Shown: positions 1-10,029, numbered from the stretch's first letter. The stretch: DNA of 64,000 nucleotides from Nostoc sp. FACHB-152 (GCF_014697475.1 NZ_JACJRV010000026.1:1-64000); one strand, 5' to 3'. Translations and numbers: made by a program. Notes: a model not told the origin generated them from the letters alone.

Positions 1-205
1 ATACCCTTAAACGGCTACCCATACCTTTGTTACCGTGCTTGATACATCGACTTTATTTACTTATCTTCACACAGTTTGGTTTTTTTATGTCGTTCTACTT
101 AACACTAATGCAAATCAAGCGATCGCTCCCCTTCAGGTCATCACATCCCTTGAGTAACTAATCAATCTTTCTCTAACTTTTTATTACTTTTTCAGCAAGT
201 CCTAC

Positions 206-634
206 TTAGGTTCCTTTTACTTTTATATTCATAGAAATAAATGTCCCAGTACCGGAATATTGCAGGGTACTATCAGGGATGGGATTAGGTGTTGAAGGTT
301 GCTGTGCAGGAACAAGGACTGTAAATTTAGCTTTGAATTCCCCTCCTTTAAGCAGTACAGGTTTACCTTTAGATTTAGTTTTTTGGGCTTTTTGGTTGGC
401 AGCTAAAGATTCAATGAAAAGCATTCCTACCCCTGGGATACTGTATTGAGGGGTAGTATAAGCACAACCTGGAACGGTGACTTTTTTCTCGTCACCATCA
501 ACACAGACAAGTTGCCCATTAATTTTATCTTTGCCTGTACCAATTAAATTTCCTGGGCGCACAATAATAATTGCTTGCCCAAAGTTAGGTTTAAAGATGG
601 CTTGATCGCCAGTGATGAGTATGAAGTCAGCCAT
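206..634 (-). CDS. Small CIS-cluster protein, possible spike-tip or PAAR-like protein
   Basis: A 142-residue protein that is the last gene of the minus-strand CIS cluster, 9 bp after the fibre gene. It looks beta-rich with many Gly and Val and has no signal peptide or membrane segment. A central stretch (VPGCAYTTPQYSIPGVGM) is followed by a Lys-rich loop (KTKSKGKPVLLKGG), which recalls the small PAAR/DUF4280-like proteins that cap injection spikes. I cannot find the metal-binding pattern of true PAAR proteins, so this is inferred from size, composition and place. No other tip (Cis10-like) gene is visible in the cluster, which makes this the best candidate. It could instead be a fibre accessory protein. 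Confidence 0.5.
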   Translation of the reverse strand: MADFILITGDQAIFKPNFGQAIIIVRPGNLIGTGKDKINGQLVCVDGDEKKVTVPGCAYTTPQYSIPGVGMLFIESLAANQKAQKTKSKGKPVLLKGGEFKAKFTVLVPAQQPSTPNPIPDSTLQYSGTGTFISMNIKVKGT

Positions 635-643
635 TCTTTTTTA

Positions 644-3088
644 TTAAGAAGACAAAGTGGAATTTTTAGCGATCGCATAAGTGTATGGGCCGTGACCCGT
701 CACTTCATAATCAGTTTTGTTTGGTTCAACTACCAGAGGGGCAACATCTTTTCTAATGGCTTTTACTTCCCAGTCAAATTCTTGAGAGGATTCGGGATTA
801 TCTGAAACCACATAAAACTTGCCTTGAACAATTTTATCTTGACCGATTTTCTTCACCATTAACTTATCAAAACCATCGATATTAGTTAATACAATTGTTC
901 TCCCTTCTTTGTGAGTTAGTGCTTCAAAATAATCTGGTAAATTAATTTCTGCTTTACCATTTACTAATTGACTACTGCCTCGGTAAAAAACACTTGCTTC
1001 AGGCCCTTCTAAGGTTCCATGAATCAGATATTTTGATTGGTCTAGCGGGTGATCGATGACAAAAGTTTTAACCTTGACAAATCCTTTTCCTGTATCACAA
1101 TAAATATCTATACTGCCAGTATAATCAAAAGCAATTTTAGCAGTGCCAAACATTTCTCTTAATACAGCCCCATTACTGTCTCCGGCTGTACCTAACAATG
1201 CACCTTTAATATAGGTATTCCCTGTCTGACCTTCAACAGCAAATAAAGCATCCCATCCAGTTGACCATAAACCAAATTCTCGACTTTGATGCAAATGAAT
1301 GCCGTATCCAGCTTTTTTAAAAATTCCTCGACTAGAACCATGTTTAATTAAGCCTTCATCCCAATTTTTACTAGTATCTCGATACCAAGTAAATTTCGGC
1401 CATTCATCTTGATCTGCATCAGTAAATCCGTTGTATTGGAAAGTTCCATTTACAGTTAAATTACCTGCAATACCTTGATTGCCAGTAAACTGATTACTAT
1501 CTCGTGTTGCTACTTCATTCCAAGCAGGATTTGATACATCATTAGTACTAAATTGAATTTTTCTAAAGAATAGGCGATCGTTATTTTGATAAGTAGCGGC
1601 AATCTGGAGTTGATGATTGTTATCAGTATTACTATGTCTGGTTGTTATGAGATGCGTCCAACCATGTGATGTATCTGGTACATCTCCTGTTATTTCTTGA
1701 CCACCATTTTGATAAAAACCAGACATCATAGCAGTACCGAAATTCGAGATAGTACTTTCATATCCGAACTTAACAGAACCATTAACAGTTAAATTACCAG
1801 CAAAAGAAGAAGTTCCTGTTCCTTTAACTGTTAAACCACCATCTGCACCTGTGGTTAATAACATTCTTTCATTATTTTGATTATCTCGCCAAGAATGATT
1901 GCCGTTGGCTGTATAAAATAACGTAGAATTATTAATACCTAATCCGTAGCCAGTCCAGAGTTGTAATTTGAGGTTGTTGCTTGTATCTGTATCTGTAAAA
2001 ACAATTTGTTGATTGCCGTTAAGATTAACTTTGCCATCCTGAATAGTTAAACTACCTTTAATATACTGATTACCTTGGACATTTAATTTATAGTCACCTG
2101 GATTATTTATGCCAATGCCAACATTACCAGTATTATTGATATACAAAGCTGTAGTTTTAGAGTTACCACTGCCTACTCGGATATTTAAGCCACTAAGAAC
2201 ATTCCACTTTGCTCCATCCCATATACCTTCATTATCAACATTAGATAAGTTATTATACAGTGCGTGATTATAGTCGCCTGGTGTAGCTAAAAATAATGTA
2301 CCTCGCTTATTATTATCTGCGGCAAGTGATAAATTTTTTCCGGTAATATTGCCATTAATAGTTAAACTACCACTGTTATATTGATCGCCTTGGACATTTA
2401 ACTTATAGTTTCCTGGATCGGTTGTACCGATGCCAATATTGCCATTGACAATCACACTACCAGCATAAGTTGATTTTCCGGTTCCATTTGCTGTTAAATC
2501 GCCATCAATTTTTAAGCTACCTGTCAAAACTGCTAAGTTGGGATTGGCATTTCCTCCAGAACGCAAAGTCAAAGCTTTACTATCAGAATTGGGTAAGGAT
2601 AAACCTGAATATTCCCTTAGAGTAGCATCAATAGTAATAGTATCTTTAATGGAAAGTTTTGCCAGTTTGATACTATTTTGAGGGCTGGAAGATGCAAAAC
2701 CAAAAACTGGTTTTTCCACCCAACGAGTATAGCTATCAGCTACATCTTTTTGTTGTTGATTTTGTTGACTTTGAAAATATTGAATGTAGAGTTCACCGTC
2801 AGTAAGATTCTTAAAGTCAGAAAATGTGGTATCTTCTTTTAAAATAATCAAATTGCCATTACTATCTATAGCTGCTCCTGATTTAATTTGTACAGATTTT
2901 GAATTTTGAATAACTACAACTTCTAGTCCTTCAATAATGCCTGGAAGATGAAGGCTTTGATGATGATAGAGTTGGCGATCGCTTAAATATTTATGTTGCA
3001 GTTCAAAGTCATCTTCTAGCAAATATTGCCCTGGAAAATAGTTAGGACGTAGATTAGCAAAGTTAGTAAAATCAGTATTTTTAGCCAT
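644..3088 (-). CDS. Tail-fibre-like protein of the CIS baseplate
   Basis: An 814-residue fibre-like protein. Residues about 10-60 carry a conserved opening (NYFPGQYLLEDDF, then HLPGIIEGLEV) that is common on proteins encoded beside CIS and phage-like baseplates. The middle is built of repeated beta modules of the kind GNVGIG..NPGDYKLNVQG and GSLTINGNI, repeats typical of trimeric tail fibres. The last ~125 residues (from HPLDQSKYLIHGTLEGPEA) match a C-terminal domain seen on many bacterial fibre proteins that have the pattern SPxM/GPEA, then LPDYFEAL, then W.V.AIRKD. There is no signal peptide. It lies 15 bp after tail protein I, and is expected to attach to the baseplate and contact a target surface or membrane. 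The target cannot be read from sequence. Confidence 0.75.
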   Translation of the reverse strand: MAKNTDFTNFANLRPNYFPGQYLLEDDFELQHKYLSDRQLYHHQSLHLPGIIEGLEVVVIQNSKSVQIKSGAAIDSNGNLIILKEDTTFSDFKNLTDGELYIQYFQSQQNQQQKDVADSYTRWVEKPVFGFASSSPQNSIKLAKLSIKDTITIDATLREYSGLSLPNSDSKALTLRSGGNANPNLAVLTGSLKIDGDLTANGTGKSTYAGSVIVNGNIGIGTTDPGNYKLNVQGDQYNSGSLTINGNITGKNLSLAADNNKRGTLFLATPGDYNHALYNNLSNVDNEGIWDGAKWNVLSGLNIRVGSGNSKTTALYINNTGNVGIGINNPGDYKLNVQGNQYIKGSLTIQDGKVNLNGNQQIVFTDTDTSNNLKLQLWTGYGLGINNSTLFYTANGNHSWRDNQNNERMLLTTGADGGLTVKGTGTSSFAGNLTVNGSVKFGYESTISNFGTAMMSGFYQNGGQEITGDVPDTSHGWTHLITTRHSNTDNNHQLQIAATYQNNDRLFFRKIQFSTNDVSNPAWNEVATRDSNQFTGNQGIAGNLTVNGTFQYNGFTDADQDEWPKFTWYRDTSKNWDEGLIKHGSSRGIFKKAGYGIHLHQSREFGLWSTGWDALFAVEGQTGNTYIKGALLGTAGDSNGAVLREMFGTAKIAFDYTGSIDIYCDTGKGFVKVKTFVIDHPLDQSKYLIHGTLEGPEASVFYRGSSQLVNGKAEINLPDYFEALTHKEGRTIVLTNIDGFDKLMVKKIGQDKIVQGKFYVVSDNPESSQEFDWEVKAIRKDVAPLVVEPNKTDYEVTGHGPYTYAIAKNSTLSS

Positions 3089-3103
3089 AAAAACTCCTAA
3101 AAT

Positions 3104-4708
3104 TTAGTTCAATGATTGACTGCTTGTACCTAAAATTGTGTTACCAGCAACAATTTTTCCTTCTTCATCTTTGCTGCAAATTTGCAAAATATTAAACGGA
3201 GGAACAGCAGCAAGATTAAAGGTTTGTTCTAGTAGTTTATAAGTAGATAAACGTTGATTGATGTTTAAAGATGCTTGAACAGTTACTTTGCCTACAATCT
3301 CAACATTGTTAAGATTTTTGATAGTCACTGTTAACTGATCTAGAGTTTGCAGAAATTGTTGGTAATACAGGGTACGCTTAATTATAATTTTGTTATTCTC
3401 TATGATGGTTTCTGGTGTTAATAAATGATACTCAGATAAATTATCTTGTAGGCGGACTGTAATTTTATTTAGCAAATCTGAGGTAATGGTATTAGGTTGG
3501 GTAATCTCTACAATAGTGGCGATTTCTAGTTTTTCGATAATCGCAATTAAATTAGGCTGTAATTTTTGAATCTTTGGTGGCTCAAATGTCTGGAAACGAT
3601 AGGGTTTAGTCCATATAGATTCTGTTAATTGCATTGCTGGTTGTTGCAATTGATTATTTTGTTGAAATATTGTATTTCCAGCAATAATTTCTCCTTTCTC
3701 ATTTTGACGACAAATTTTGAGTACGGGTGATAAATTAACGGGCTGCTCTATTAGTGTATTGTTATACTCAGTGTCATTGATGAAAAAATACAGTTTAATA
3801 GTTAAATTGCCAATAAACTGTTTATCGGTTCGATTGGATAATGTGACATTAAACCCGGCAAAGTTTTCTTGTAAATTCTGATAATTTAAATTCTGTTTAA
3901 CAGAGAAAGATTGATTATTAATAAGTATTTCTGGTGAGGAAGGTTTAATTATTTTTGAGTTTCCTTGAATCTGAACAAGTAATTGTTGAGCTAATTGATT
4001 AAGGGAAATATTATTAATATTATTAGGAGTAATTGTCACTTCTAGGGCAAATTTTTGATTTGGTGGTGTTGCAAATAATTTGAAAGGATAAGCAAAGTGC
4101 GATCGCTTAGTTAGCTGCATCGTTGGCACAAGAATTTTCAGCGTATAAAATGTGTGCGCTGGCTTTTCTTGATCGATAATTGCTTTAGCAATCTTGGCTT
4201 GTCGCCAATACTTATCCGGATCGCGGTCTTTTAAAGTTAGTTGTACTTGAAAATAATTGGGAAAATAATCAAATTCATCGAAAATCTCGACGCTGTTTCC
4301 AAATCCAGAATTTTCTAAATAAATCTGTAAAATTTCAATTAATCCTTGCTTTGTTCCTCGCAAACGATATAGTCGAACAATTTGTTGAATAAAGGCTTTT
4401 TTAAAATCTAATGCCCAATCATCCCGTAAACTCAAGGCTACCCAACCAGCTAACCAAGGTAAAAACTCCTCTGGAGTTTGTTGAGGATTAAAATAAAGAT
4501 GAATATTATCAACAATCTCTTCTAATCCTGTGACATTTTGAGTATTTGCTGTAATAATTTGTTTTTGACTGGGAGTTGCTTCTACTCCACTGAGAATATT
4601 TTCAAATGCCAGCAAAAATTTACTAATAAACGCATCCTTTTGCAGAATTGCTGGTAAATATTGCTGATAGGTACTAACTGATTCAGACTCAGATTGTTTT
4701 GCGTTCAT
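3104..4708 (-). CDS. Phage tail protein I-like baseplate protein with duplicated C-terminal domain
   Basis: Residues about 15-190 match the phage P2 protein I / TIGR02242-type tail protein family: YLPAILQ near the start, LPWLAGWVALSL, then a helix with YRLRGTKQGL. In this family the protein bridges the J-like wedge to fibres. The C-terminal two thirds are unusual. Two beta-rich units of about 140 residues follow each other, one ending LKICRQNEKGEIIAGNTI and the other LQICSKDEEGKIVAGNTI, so the region looks like an internal duplication. I prefer the ATG at 4708; a TTG two codons upstream is less likely. The gene overlaps the end of the preceding baseplate gene by 20 bp, implying coupled translation. 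Confidence 0.8.
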   Translation of the reverse strand: MNAKQSESESVSTYQQYLPAILQKDAFISKFLLAFENILSGVEATPSQKQIITANTQNVTGLEEIVDNIHLYFNPQQTPEEFLPWLAGWVALSLRDDWALDFKKAFIQQIVRLYRLRGTKQGLIEILQIYLENSGFGNSVEIFDEFDYFPNYFQVQLTLKDRDPDKYWRQAKIAKAIIDQEKPAHTFYTLKILVPTMQLTKRSHFAYPFKLFATPPNQKFALEVTITPNNINNISLNQLAQQLLVQIQGNSKIIKPSSPEILINNQSFSVKQNLNYQNLQENFAGFNVTLSNRTDKQFIGNLTIKLYFFINDTEYNNTLIEQPVNLSPVLKICRQNEKGEIIAGNTIFQQNNQLQQPAMQLTESIWTKPYRFQTFEPPKIQKLQPNLIAIIEKLEIATIVEITQPNTITSDLLNKITVRLQDNLSEYHLLTPETIIENNKIIIKRTLYYQQFLQTLDQLTVTIKNLNNVEIVGKVTVQASLNINQRLSTYKLLEQTFNLAAVPPFNILQICSKDEEGKIVAGNTILGTSSQSLN

Positions 4709-5636
4709 TACCAACTTCTACCAAGATTGTAAATTTACTATCGTCGATATTGATTTTAAATAACTGATTATCTGCTAACTCAATTTCAGATTTTGAGTTA
4801 TTATCTTTGTCTTTGATTTGCAAATTTTCCACATAATCTACACCTTCTAAGTCATCTAATAACTTATATAATTCCGATAGATGAACACCGCGCCCAAAAG
4901 GCCATCCTTGCCCTTGCCAATATTTTTCTGATTGCAGAGGTTCAAAAAACATCTTGACTTCTTTTTCTACTTGTTTTTTGACATCTTCTGCTTGTGAACC
5001 ATCCTGAAGTACTAATTCTGCTTCTATAGTTAGAGAGACATACTCAGGTTCTGTAATATGCAAGCGTGTGGTTAAAAGTTTGCGTTCATTGAGAAAATTC
5101 AATAAGGCTGCATACTTATTTACTTGATTTATTTGTTGATTTTCAGGAAGAACTACTAAACTAATGTGTCCTTTAGCGAAAGTTTCAGAGTTTGACTCTA
5201 AATTCAAATGTGGTAAACATTTAACTCTGGCAATTTTTGAGTTCTCAGTCTCTTGAGATTGATTCCAATCGATAAGTATCAATTTTTCAAAATCATTTGG
5301 GGTAATAGCACGATAAACATTACGCAATTCTAATAAAGTTTTTTGAATTTCTAATTGCAAAGCTTTTTGTCGTTCTTGAGGAGAAACATTAATTGGTAAA
5401 TTCCATTGTTCGCCTTTAAGTAAACTCAAAAAACTAGCATAATTTTCATCAGGAATTTGATTCACCCGATAGAGAACCATTTCTGTTAACCATGCCAATA
5501 ATTCAATCAGAATAATCCCCGTATCACTAGGATTATGATCTGTCCATTCGGGATATTCTAGAGGAATTTGAGAAATTGCCTCTTCTACAAGGGCTGCATA
5601 GCTGCGATCGTCGAGATTAGGTAAGGGTAAAGTCAT
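4689..5636 (-). CDS. Baseplate J-like protein, short paralogue (Cis12-like)
   Basis: A 315-residue baseplate wedge protein. The N-terminus (LPNLDDRSYAALVEEA, PEWTDHNPSDTGIILIELLAWL, YRVNQIPDENYASFL) is the signature of the CIS baseplate assembly family related to phage gpJ and T4 gp6. The C-terminal part (GWPFGRGVHLSELYKLLDDLEGVDYV) is the usual J-family end. It overlaps the larger J-like gene by 4 bp (ATGA), so the two are likely made together and pair in the wedge. It is short for the family, apparently because the middle beta domains of its larger neighbour are missing. Confidence 0.88.
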   Translation of the reverse strand: MTLPLPNLDDRSYAALVEEAISQIPLEYPEWTDHNPSDTGIILIELLAWLTEMVLYRVNQIPDENYASFLSLLKGEQWNLPINVSPQERQKALQLEIQKTLLELRNVYRAITPNDFEKLILIDWNQSQETENSKIARVKCLPHLNLESNSETFAKGHISLVVLPENQQINQVNKYAALLNFLNERKLLTTRLHITEPEYVSLTIEAELVLQDGSQAEDVKKQVEKEVKMFFEPLQSEKYWQGQGWPFGRGVHLSELYKLLDDLEGVDYVENLQIKDKDNNSKSEIELADNQLFKINIDDSKFTILVEVGNERKTI

Positions 5637-8600
5637 AAGTTAAGTGAGGTATCACCTTCTAAATTGATGACATGATTGCCAGAATAAATTAAAGAATCAG
5701 CACTTAGTTTTGGCTTGGTTTCTATTCCAGGTAATTCCACAGAATTAACATGATCTACTCCTGAAATAGATTGAATAATGGCGTAAATATCTGATTTTTG
5801 CGGGTAGCGTCCAAATTTCCAACCCTGTCCTGTTCCGCCAGTTAAGGGATGAAGAAAGGTTTCTAAGCGTTGTCTAACATTGTTTCTCACTATGTCTGCG
5901 TCTTCTAGAGATACAGGGGTTATGGTTGCAATAACGCTGACTTCTTGCCATTTTGGGGCTGTAACTACTAAATCTATTGTCGCTTCACAACGAGAACGTA
6001 TATAGTTTTCAACTCGCTCTATTAAAGCTAAACTGGGGGTTGGTTGACGATCGCTACTATAGGGCAAAATGATAAGTCTAACTTGTCCTGCACATTGGTT
6101 AATTCCCCGCATCATTTTTTCAAAGTCATCTTTTTCCGCAGCATTAATTGTCTGCAATTTTTGACGGAGACTATCTTCAAATGGGATATTTGGTTTAGTT
6201 GGATCGAGCCAAAGTCTTTCATTTAATGGACTAAAATTGGCCGTCAATAAATCTGGTGGAACTACTTTGACTCTAGCTACATCTGCGGAAGCTTCATAAG
6301 CTAAATCTGCCATATCTTCAATAGTGACAGCGCGATCGCGATGACGCAATTGCTTTGGTACTCGTTCTTTGAGACGATCTAAAGTTTCCTGTTGCGCCCC
6401 ACCTGCTGCTGCTTCGAGGTTAATTACTCTATCAATGTAGGGAATAGTAGTTTTCAATTGCTTAATAGTTTGTGCAGTAACGTTACCTTGTTTACCGCCT
6501 CCAGTCCGATAAAAAGATAGGCGAATATTATTACGTCCTCTGGGGGGAACCATCCCGGCTTGTCCGTTACCAAAGCGGATTTTTCCCGTTTGACGATCCA
6601 AAATATAATGGCGATCGCTCGCACTAGAGCTATAAAAATCTGCTACTTCTTGCCAAAGTACCCAAACTTCTTCAATTTCTTCTAGATTATCTCGAATTAC
6701 TTTCAAGCGATCGCTATTTATTTGGGGCGGAATTTTACCTTCTTGGACTTCTAATTGCTGTCCCATCAAAATAGGAACATTATTAGCCACAAAAACTTGA
6801 TTTTGTTCATAGTTGCTTGAACCTAAAATTTCTTCTTGTAAACTAACTGCTTGAACTGCCCAAGTGGTATTAGTTAACAAACGAAGTAGACGAGGTTGAA
6901 CCCGAAAATTCCCTGCTACCCAACGAATTCGCAACCAATATAGTTGTTTACCAAAGGCATCTTTCTGACTAAAATCTACGGGAGCAATAAATTTAATTAA
7001 ACCTCGTTGGGAAAAAGCCTGAGTTTCATCCTGTACCCCTAACCGTTGCCAACCCAGGGGGCTAGAATATTCCCAAACTAATTGCGGTGGTTCTGTTGGA
7101 ATATCAGCTAATATTTCATTTGGTAATGGGGCTTCAACCTGTGCATAAAGAGTAACTGTTTGATTATCAAATGATTTGTCAAATCCTAGATAAAGAGTCG
7201 GTTCTTGATCTAAGGTAGGCGTAAAGGGTTGAAAAGATTTTGTATTTAAACTTTCTGGATAAGAATAGGTAAAATCATTCTCAGCAAAATAAATAGCTGT
7301 TTCTGTAATTGTAAATTCGTATGTTAATTTTAATGATTTAATTAGCGGTGGATCGTAAGTTGCAGGAATCGTTTCTGTAAGAATTGACTTACGCATAATC
7401 CGAGTTCCAACCGCTAAACTTGTATTTAAAACTCCAGTTTTTAGCGTTAGTTTGTTATCATTCTGGCTGATGGCATTTATTTGATTTTCTTCTGGAAAAC
7501 CTCCAGTTAGAGGGAGAATCCGAATTGTGTCGCCAACTTTAAATAAGTCCAGAGTATCAACTTGAATTTGTGTCGCTCCTGCTTGTGATGTTGCTGCTTT
7601 CATAACTGCTAAGTCATCATACACAGGATATTTGCGCTCATCTGCTGCTTTGCCATAAAGACCTTGAGTAATTCGAGCGCGAATCCAATATCCAGTTTCT
7701 CCATTCACCGTACTAGGTGAAGGCAGATTTTCTTGATTGGGAAATTGTATCTTTGCTTGAATAGTATCTGCTTCCGTAAACTGAATAGCTGATGATTTTT
7801 CTATCCATCTTAGTTGATTATTATTAGTTGCTATTTCTTGCCATACTTGACCGTTACCAACTTCCCAGCTAATTTTTAAATTACTTATGTTTGTAGGTTT
7901 ATGGCTTAAGTTAATGTTAATAGTAATAATTGTATTTGGTTTAATATATGTATTATTTAAAGCCAGATAAAATGTATCATTAATATCTGGCTGTTCTCCA
8001 AAAGGATAAAAATCTTTGGTGAGGTCTAAAGGACTAGCATTAAATAAGCAGACTTCAGGTATTAAGTTAGATTGCTGGATAGTTATACTACCTTGAATAT
8101 TAGAAATTTGAGGTAAAGTTGTAGATATAGAAGATATATTATTTAAGTTAGCTTGTAACCATCTTGCTGTTTTACCTTGAATCTCATAAGGAGTTGGAAT
8201 CGGTAAATTAGCAAAAGTCCAGGTAATATTCGATGCATTATTGTTCCGACTTAGGCTGAGAGTAGGAGCTTGAGTACCTTCCCATTGAGAACCATCCCAA
8301 TAAGACAAATTTACAGGAAGTTGATTAGTACTATTAGTAGTAATAATGAGCTTGAATTGTTTTAACTCTGGTAAAGTAAAAATTTCAGGACAAGTTATAT
8401 AAAGAGAATGGGGAATGAAGCGATCGCCAGTAAAAGCTAAGAAAGCTGCATCTTTTTCTCCTGTTGCTTCAAGGGTGCGATCACTATATTTATCCTGACT
8501 AGGTTCGTGCAGAAATACTGCTTTTAATTGCGTCCTTGTAACAACTAAATCTCGATCTGTTTCAAAGACAACTTCTGCGTCTGAACCATCTGCTGGTGGT

Positions 8601-8929
8601 GCTGAAACTTGAGTATAAGCAGGAACTAAGGCATCTATGGGGCTTCCTTGTGCTAAATAAAAGGTTAACGGAACTTTAGCAGGTTCAGCTGGTTTGAGTT
8701 CGCCTCCGATTAAATCAAGGAAAGCCAGGAAATTTTTATCAGGAACTTGGTTGAGGCGATCGCTTACTACCTTGACCATGCGACCAAAGATGCGAATTAA
8801 TGCTCTTGCTGCATCTTTTTTACCTTCAGTTGCAGGTTTCCAGTCGGTCAATTGCGCCACTAAATTTTCGGTTTGTTGGACAATCTCTTCATAGGTGCGC
8901 TGGTCAATTTTAGGAGGTAAGGAAGCCAT
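5633..8929 (-). CDS. Large baseplate J-like assembly protein (Cis11-like)
   Basis: A 1098-residue baseplate wedge protein. The N-terminus (PKIDQRTYEEIVQQT, then DAARALIRIFGRMVKVVSDRLNQVPDKNFLAFLDLIG) and the C-terminus (GWKFGRYPQKSDIYAIIQSISGVDHV) are those of the CIS baseplate assembly/J family. The middle (about 150-700) is a chain of beta domains with repeated blocks such as LVWEYSSPLGWQRL and ISWEVGNGQVWQEI, probably wedge arms. A DRQTGKIRFGNGQAGMVPP block at about 780-800 is a typical family signature. It is expected to form the baseplate ring with the 315-residue paralogue. Codon and base use match its neighbours. Confidence 0.9.
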   Translation of the reverse strand: MASLPPKIDQRTYEEIVQQTENLVAQLTDWKPATEGKKDAARALIRIFGRMVKVVSDRLNQVPDKNFLAFLDLIGGELKPAEPAKVPLTFYLAQGSPIDALVPAYTQVSAPPADGSDAEVVFETDRDLVVTRTQLKAVFLHEPSQDKYSDRTLEATGEKDAAFLAFTGDRFIPHSLYITCPEIFTLPELKQFKLIITTNSTNQLPVNLSYWDGSQWEGTQAPTLSLSRNNNASNITWTFANLPIPTPYEIQGKTARWLQANLNNISSISTTLPQISNIQGSITIQQSNLIPEVCLFNASPLDLTKDFYPFGEQPDINDTFYLALNNTYIKPNTIITININLSHKPTNISNLKISWEVGNGQVWQEIATNNNQLRWIEKSSAIQFTEADTIQAKIQFPNQENLPSPSTVNGETGYWIRARITQGLYGKAADERKYPVYDDLAVMKAATSQAGATQIQVDTLDLFKVGDTIRILPLTGGFPEENQINAISQNDNKLTLKTGVLNTSLAVGTRIMRKSILTETIPATYDPPLIKSLKLTYEFTITETAIYFAENDFTYSYPESLNTKSFQPFTPTLDQEPTLYLGFDKSFDNQTVTLYAQVEAPLPNEILADIPTEPPQLVWEYSSPLGWQRLGVQDETQAFSQRGLIKFIAPVDFSQKDAFGKQLYWLRIRWVAGNFRVQPRLLRLLTNTTWAVQAVSLQEEILGSSNYEQNQVFVANNVPILMGQQLEVQEGKIPPQINSDRLKVIRDNLEEIEEVWVLWQEVADFYSSSASDRHYILDRQTGKIRFGNGQAGMVPPRGRNNIRLSFYRTGGGKQGNVTAQTIKQLKTTIPYIDRVINLEAAAGGAQQETLDRLKERVPKQLRHRDRAVTIEDMADLAYEASADVARVKVVPPDLLTANFSPLNERLWLDPTKPNIPFEDSLRQKLQTINAAEKDDFEKMMRGINQCAGQVRLIILPYSSDRQPTPSLALIERVENYIRSRCEATIDLVVTAPKWQEVSVIATITPVSLEDADIVRNNVRQRLETFLHPLTGGTGQGWKFGRYPQKSDIYAIIQSISGVDHVNSVELPGIETKPKLSADSLIYSGNHVINLEGDTSLNL

Positions 8930-8935
8930 AAATAA

Positions 8936-9322
8936 TTACTGCAAGTAAAAAGGATAAACTAAATTAAAAATATTATTTGTTGTCCGAACTTGGTAATTTA
9001 TTTGAATTAAAATCAAACTTGGTTGGTTGCGATCGGGGATTGTATCTACATCTAAAACATCAATCCGAGGTTCCCATACAATTAACGCATCTCGTACATC
9101 ACTAACTATTTGTCCCACAGTTCCTAAATTATTAGGAGCAAAAACCTTTTCATGAATATCACAGCCAAAATCAGGACGCATTACTCGTTCACCTTTGGCG
9201 GTACTAAGAATCATCCAAATCGATTGACGCACAGCATCTTCATAACGTGCTACCTGAACTTGATGATTGTCATCAAGTTGCACAGGTAAAGCCCATCCTA
9301 CCCCTAAAAAATCAATTTCCAT
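8936..9322 (-). CDS. GPW/gp25 baseplate wedge protein (Cis9-like)
   Basis: A 128-residue protein of the T4 gp25 family. Recognition points are GVGWALPV near the start, the helix YEDAVRQSIWMILST, and the family core KGERVMRPDFGCDIHEKVF, where the E-R-x-M-R-P-x-F-G-C pattern is diagnostic. gp25 starts sheath polymerisation by donating strands to the first sheath ring. The gene overlaps the spike gene by 1 bp (TAATG) and is followed after 6 bp by the large J-like gene, the usual order spike-gp25-J in these clusters. Confidence 0.93.
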   Translation of the reverse strand: MEIDFLGVGWALPVQLDDNHQVQVARYEDAVRQSIWMILSTAKGERVMRPDFGCDIHEKVFAPNNLGTVGQIVSDVRDALIVWEPRIDVLDVDTIPDRNQPSLILIQINYQVRTTNNIFNLVYPFYLQ

Positions 9323-10029
9323 TACATCACCTCCAATGAACCATCATTTACTTTCACTCCGGCTGCACATTTAATACCTAAACCAGATTGTGCTTCTAGT
9401 TCATATTTCGCTTGAGCTTTAATTTTACAATTTGCACCAGCTTCTAATTGATAATTTTGTTGAGTTTTGATAGAAAAATTTTTACATTCAATCAAAATAT
9501 CTCCATTCATAATTTTTAAAAAAGTCTCTTCTTGATTTTTAATAATTATATTTTTGTCAGCTTGAATATTTATTGTATTTGTTGAGGAATCAAACTCAAT
9601 TTTATTATTACCAGTTGTATCCTGAATAATAATTTTTTCTCCTTTTTCGGTATCATCTAAAATAATTAGATGACCGCTACGAGATTTAATTACTCGTTGA
9701 TTATTACTTCCATCCTCATTTTGTACAGGTGGTTTATCCTTTCCATTCCACAATGCACCTAAAATGTAAGGAAAATTGATATCACCTTGTTCAAAAGCAA
9801 CTAAAACTTCATCATCAACTTCTGGCAAAAAGTAAATACCCCGGTCGTTCCCTGCCATTGGAGTTAAAACCCTTGCCCAGTCACTTTCATCTTCTGCCGA
9901 TAGCCAGGGAAATTTAACTTTAACTCTTCCTAAATTTTCTGGATCTTGATTATTGGTAACTACGCCTACTGTAACTCCATAAAAATGATGATCTCGACCA
10001 TTAGGCATTAATAAATTTATTCCGTTCAT
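9322..10029 (-). CDS. Spike protein, gp5/gpV-like C-terminal half of a VgrG (Cis8-like)
   Basis: A 235-residue spike protein. Residues about 14-105 form the OB-fold of gpV/gp5/VgrG (YGVTVGVVTNN, LGRVKVKFPWLSAEDESDWARV, GNDRGIYFLPEVDDEVLVAFEQGD, PYILGALWNGKDKPP). The rest is a repetitive beta-strand stretch (NIIIKNQEETFLKIMNGDILIECKNF) that in VgrG proteins forms the triangular spike helix. It overlaps the gp27-like gene by 4 bp (ATGA). In T6SS VgrG and in Afp8/Pvc8 the two halves are one chain; here they are separate genes, as in many myophages. Confidence 0.92.
   Translation of the reverse strand: MNGINLLMPNGRDHHFYGVTVGVVTNNQDPENLGRVKVKFPWLSAEDESDWARVLTPMAGNDRGIYFLPEVDDEVLVAFEQGDINFPYILGALWNGKDKPPVQNEDGSNNQRVIKSRSGHLIILDDTEKGEKIIIQDTTGNNKIEFDSSTNTINIQADKNIIIKNQEETFLKIMNGDILIECKNFSIKTQQNYQLEAGANCKIKAQAKYELEAQSGLGIKCAAGVKVNDGSLEVM

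Noticed and set aside
1-205. Coding sequence or RNA gene at the left window end
   Set aside because: No open frame or tRNA-like fold was seen; it is the downstream flank of the CIS cluster.
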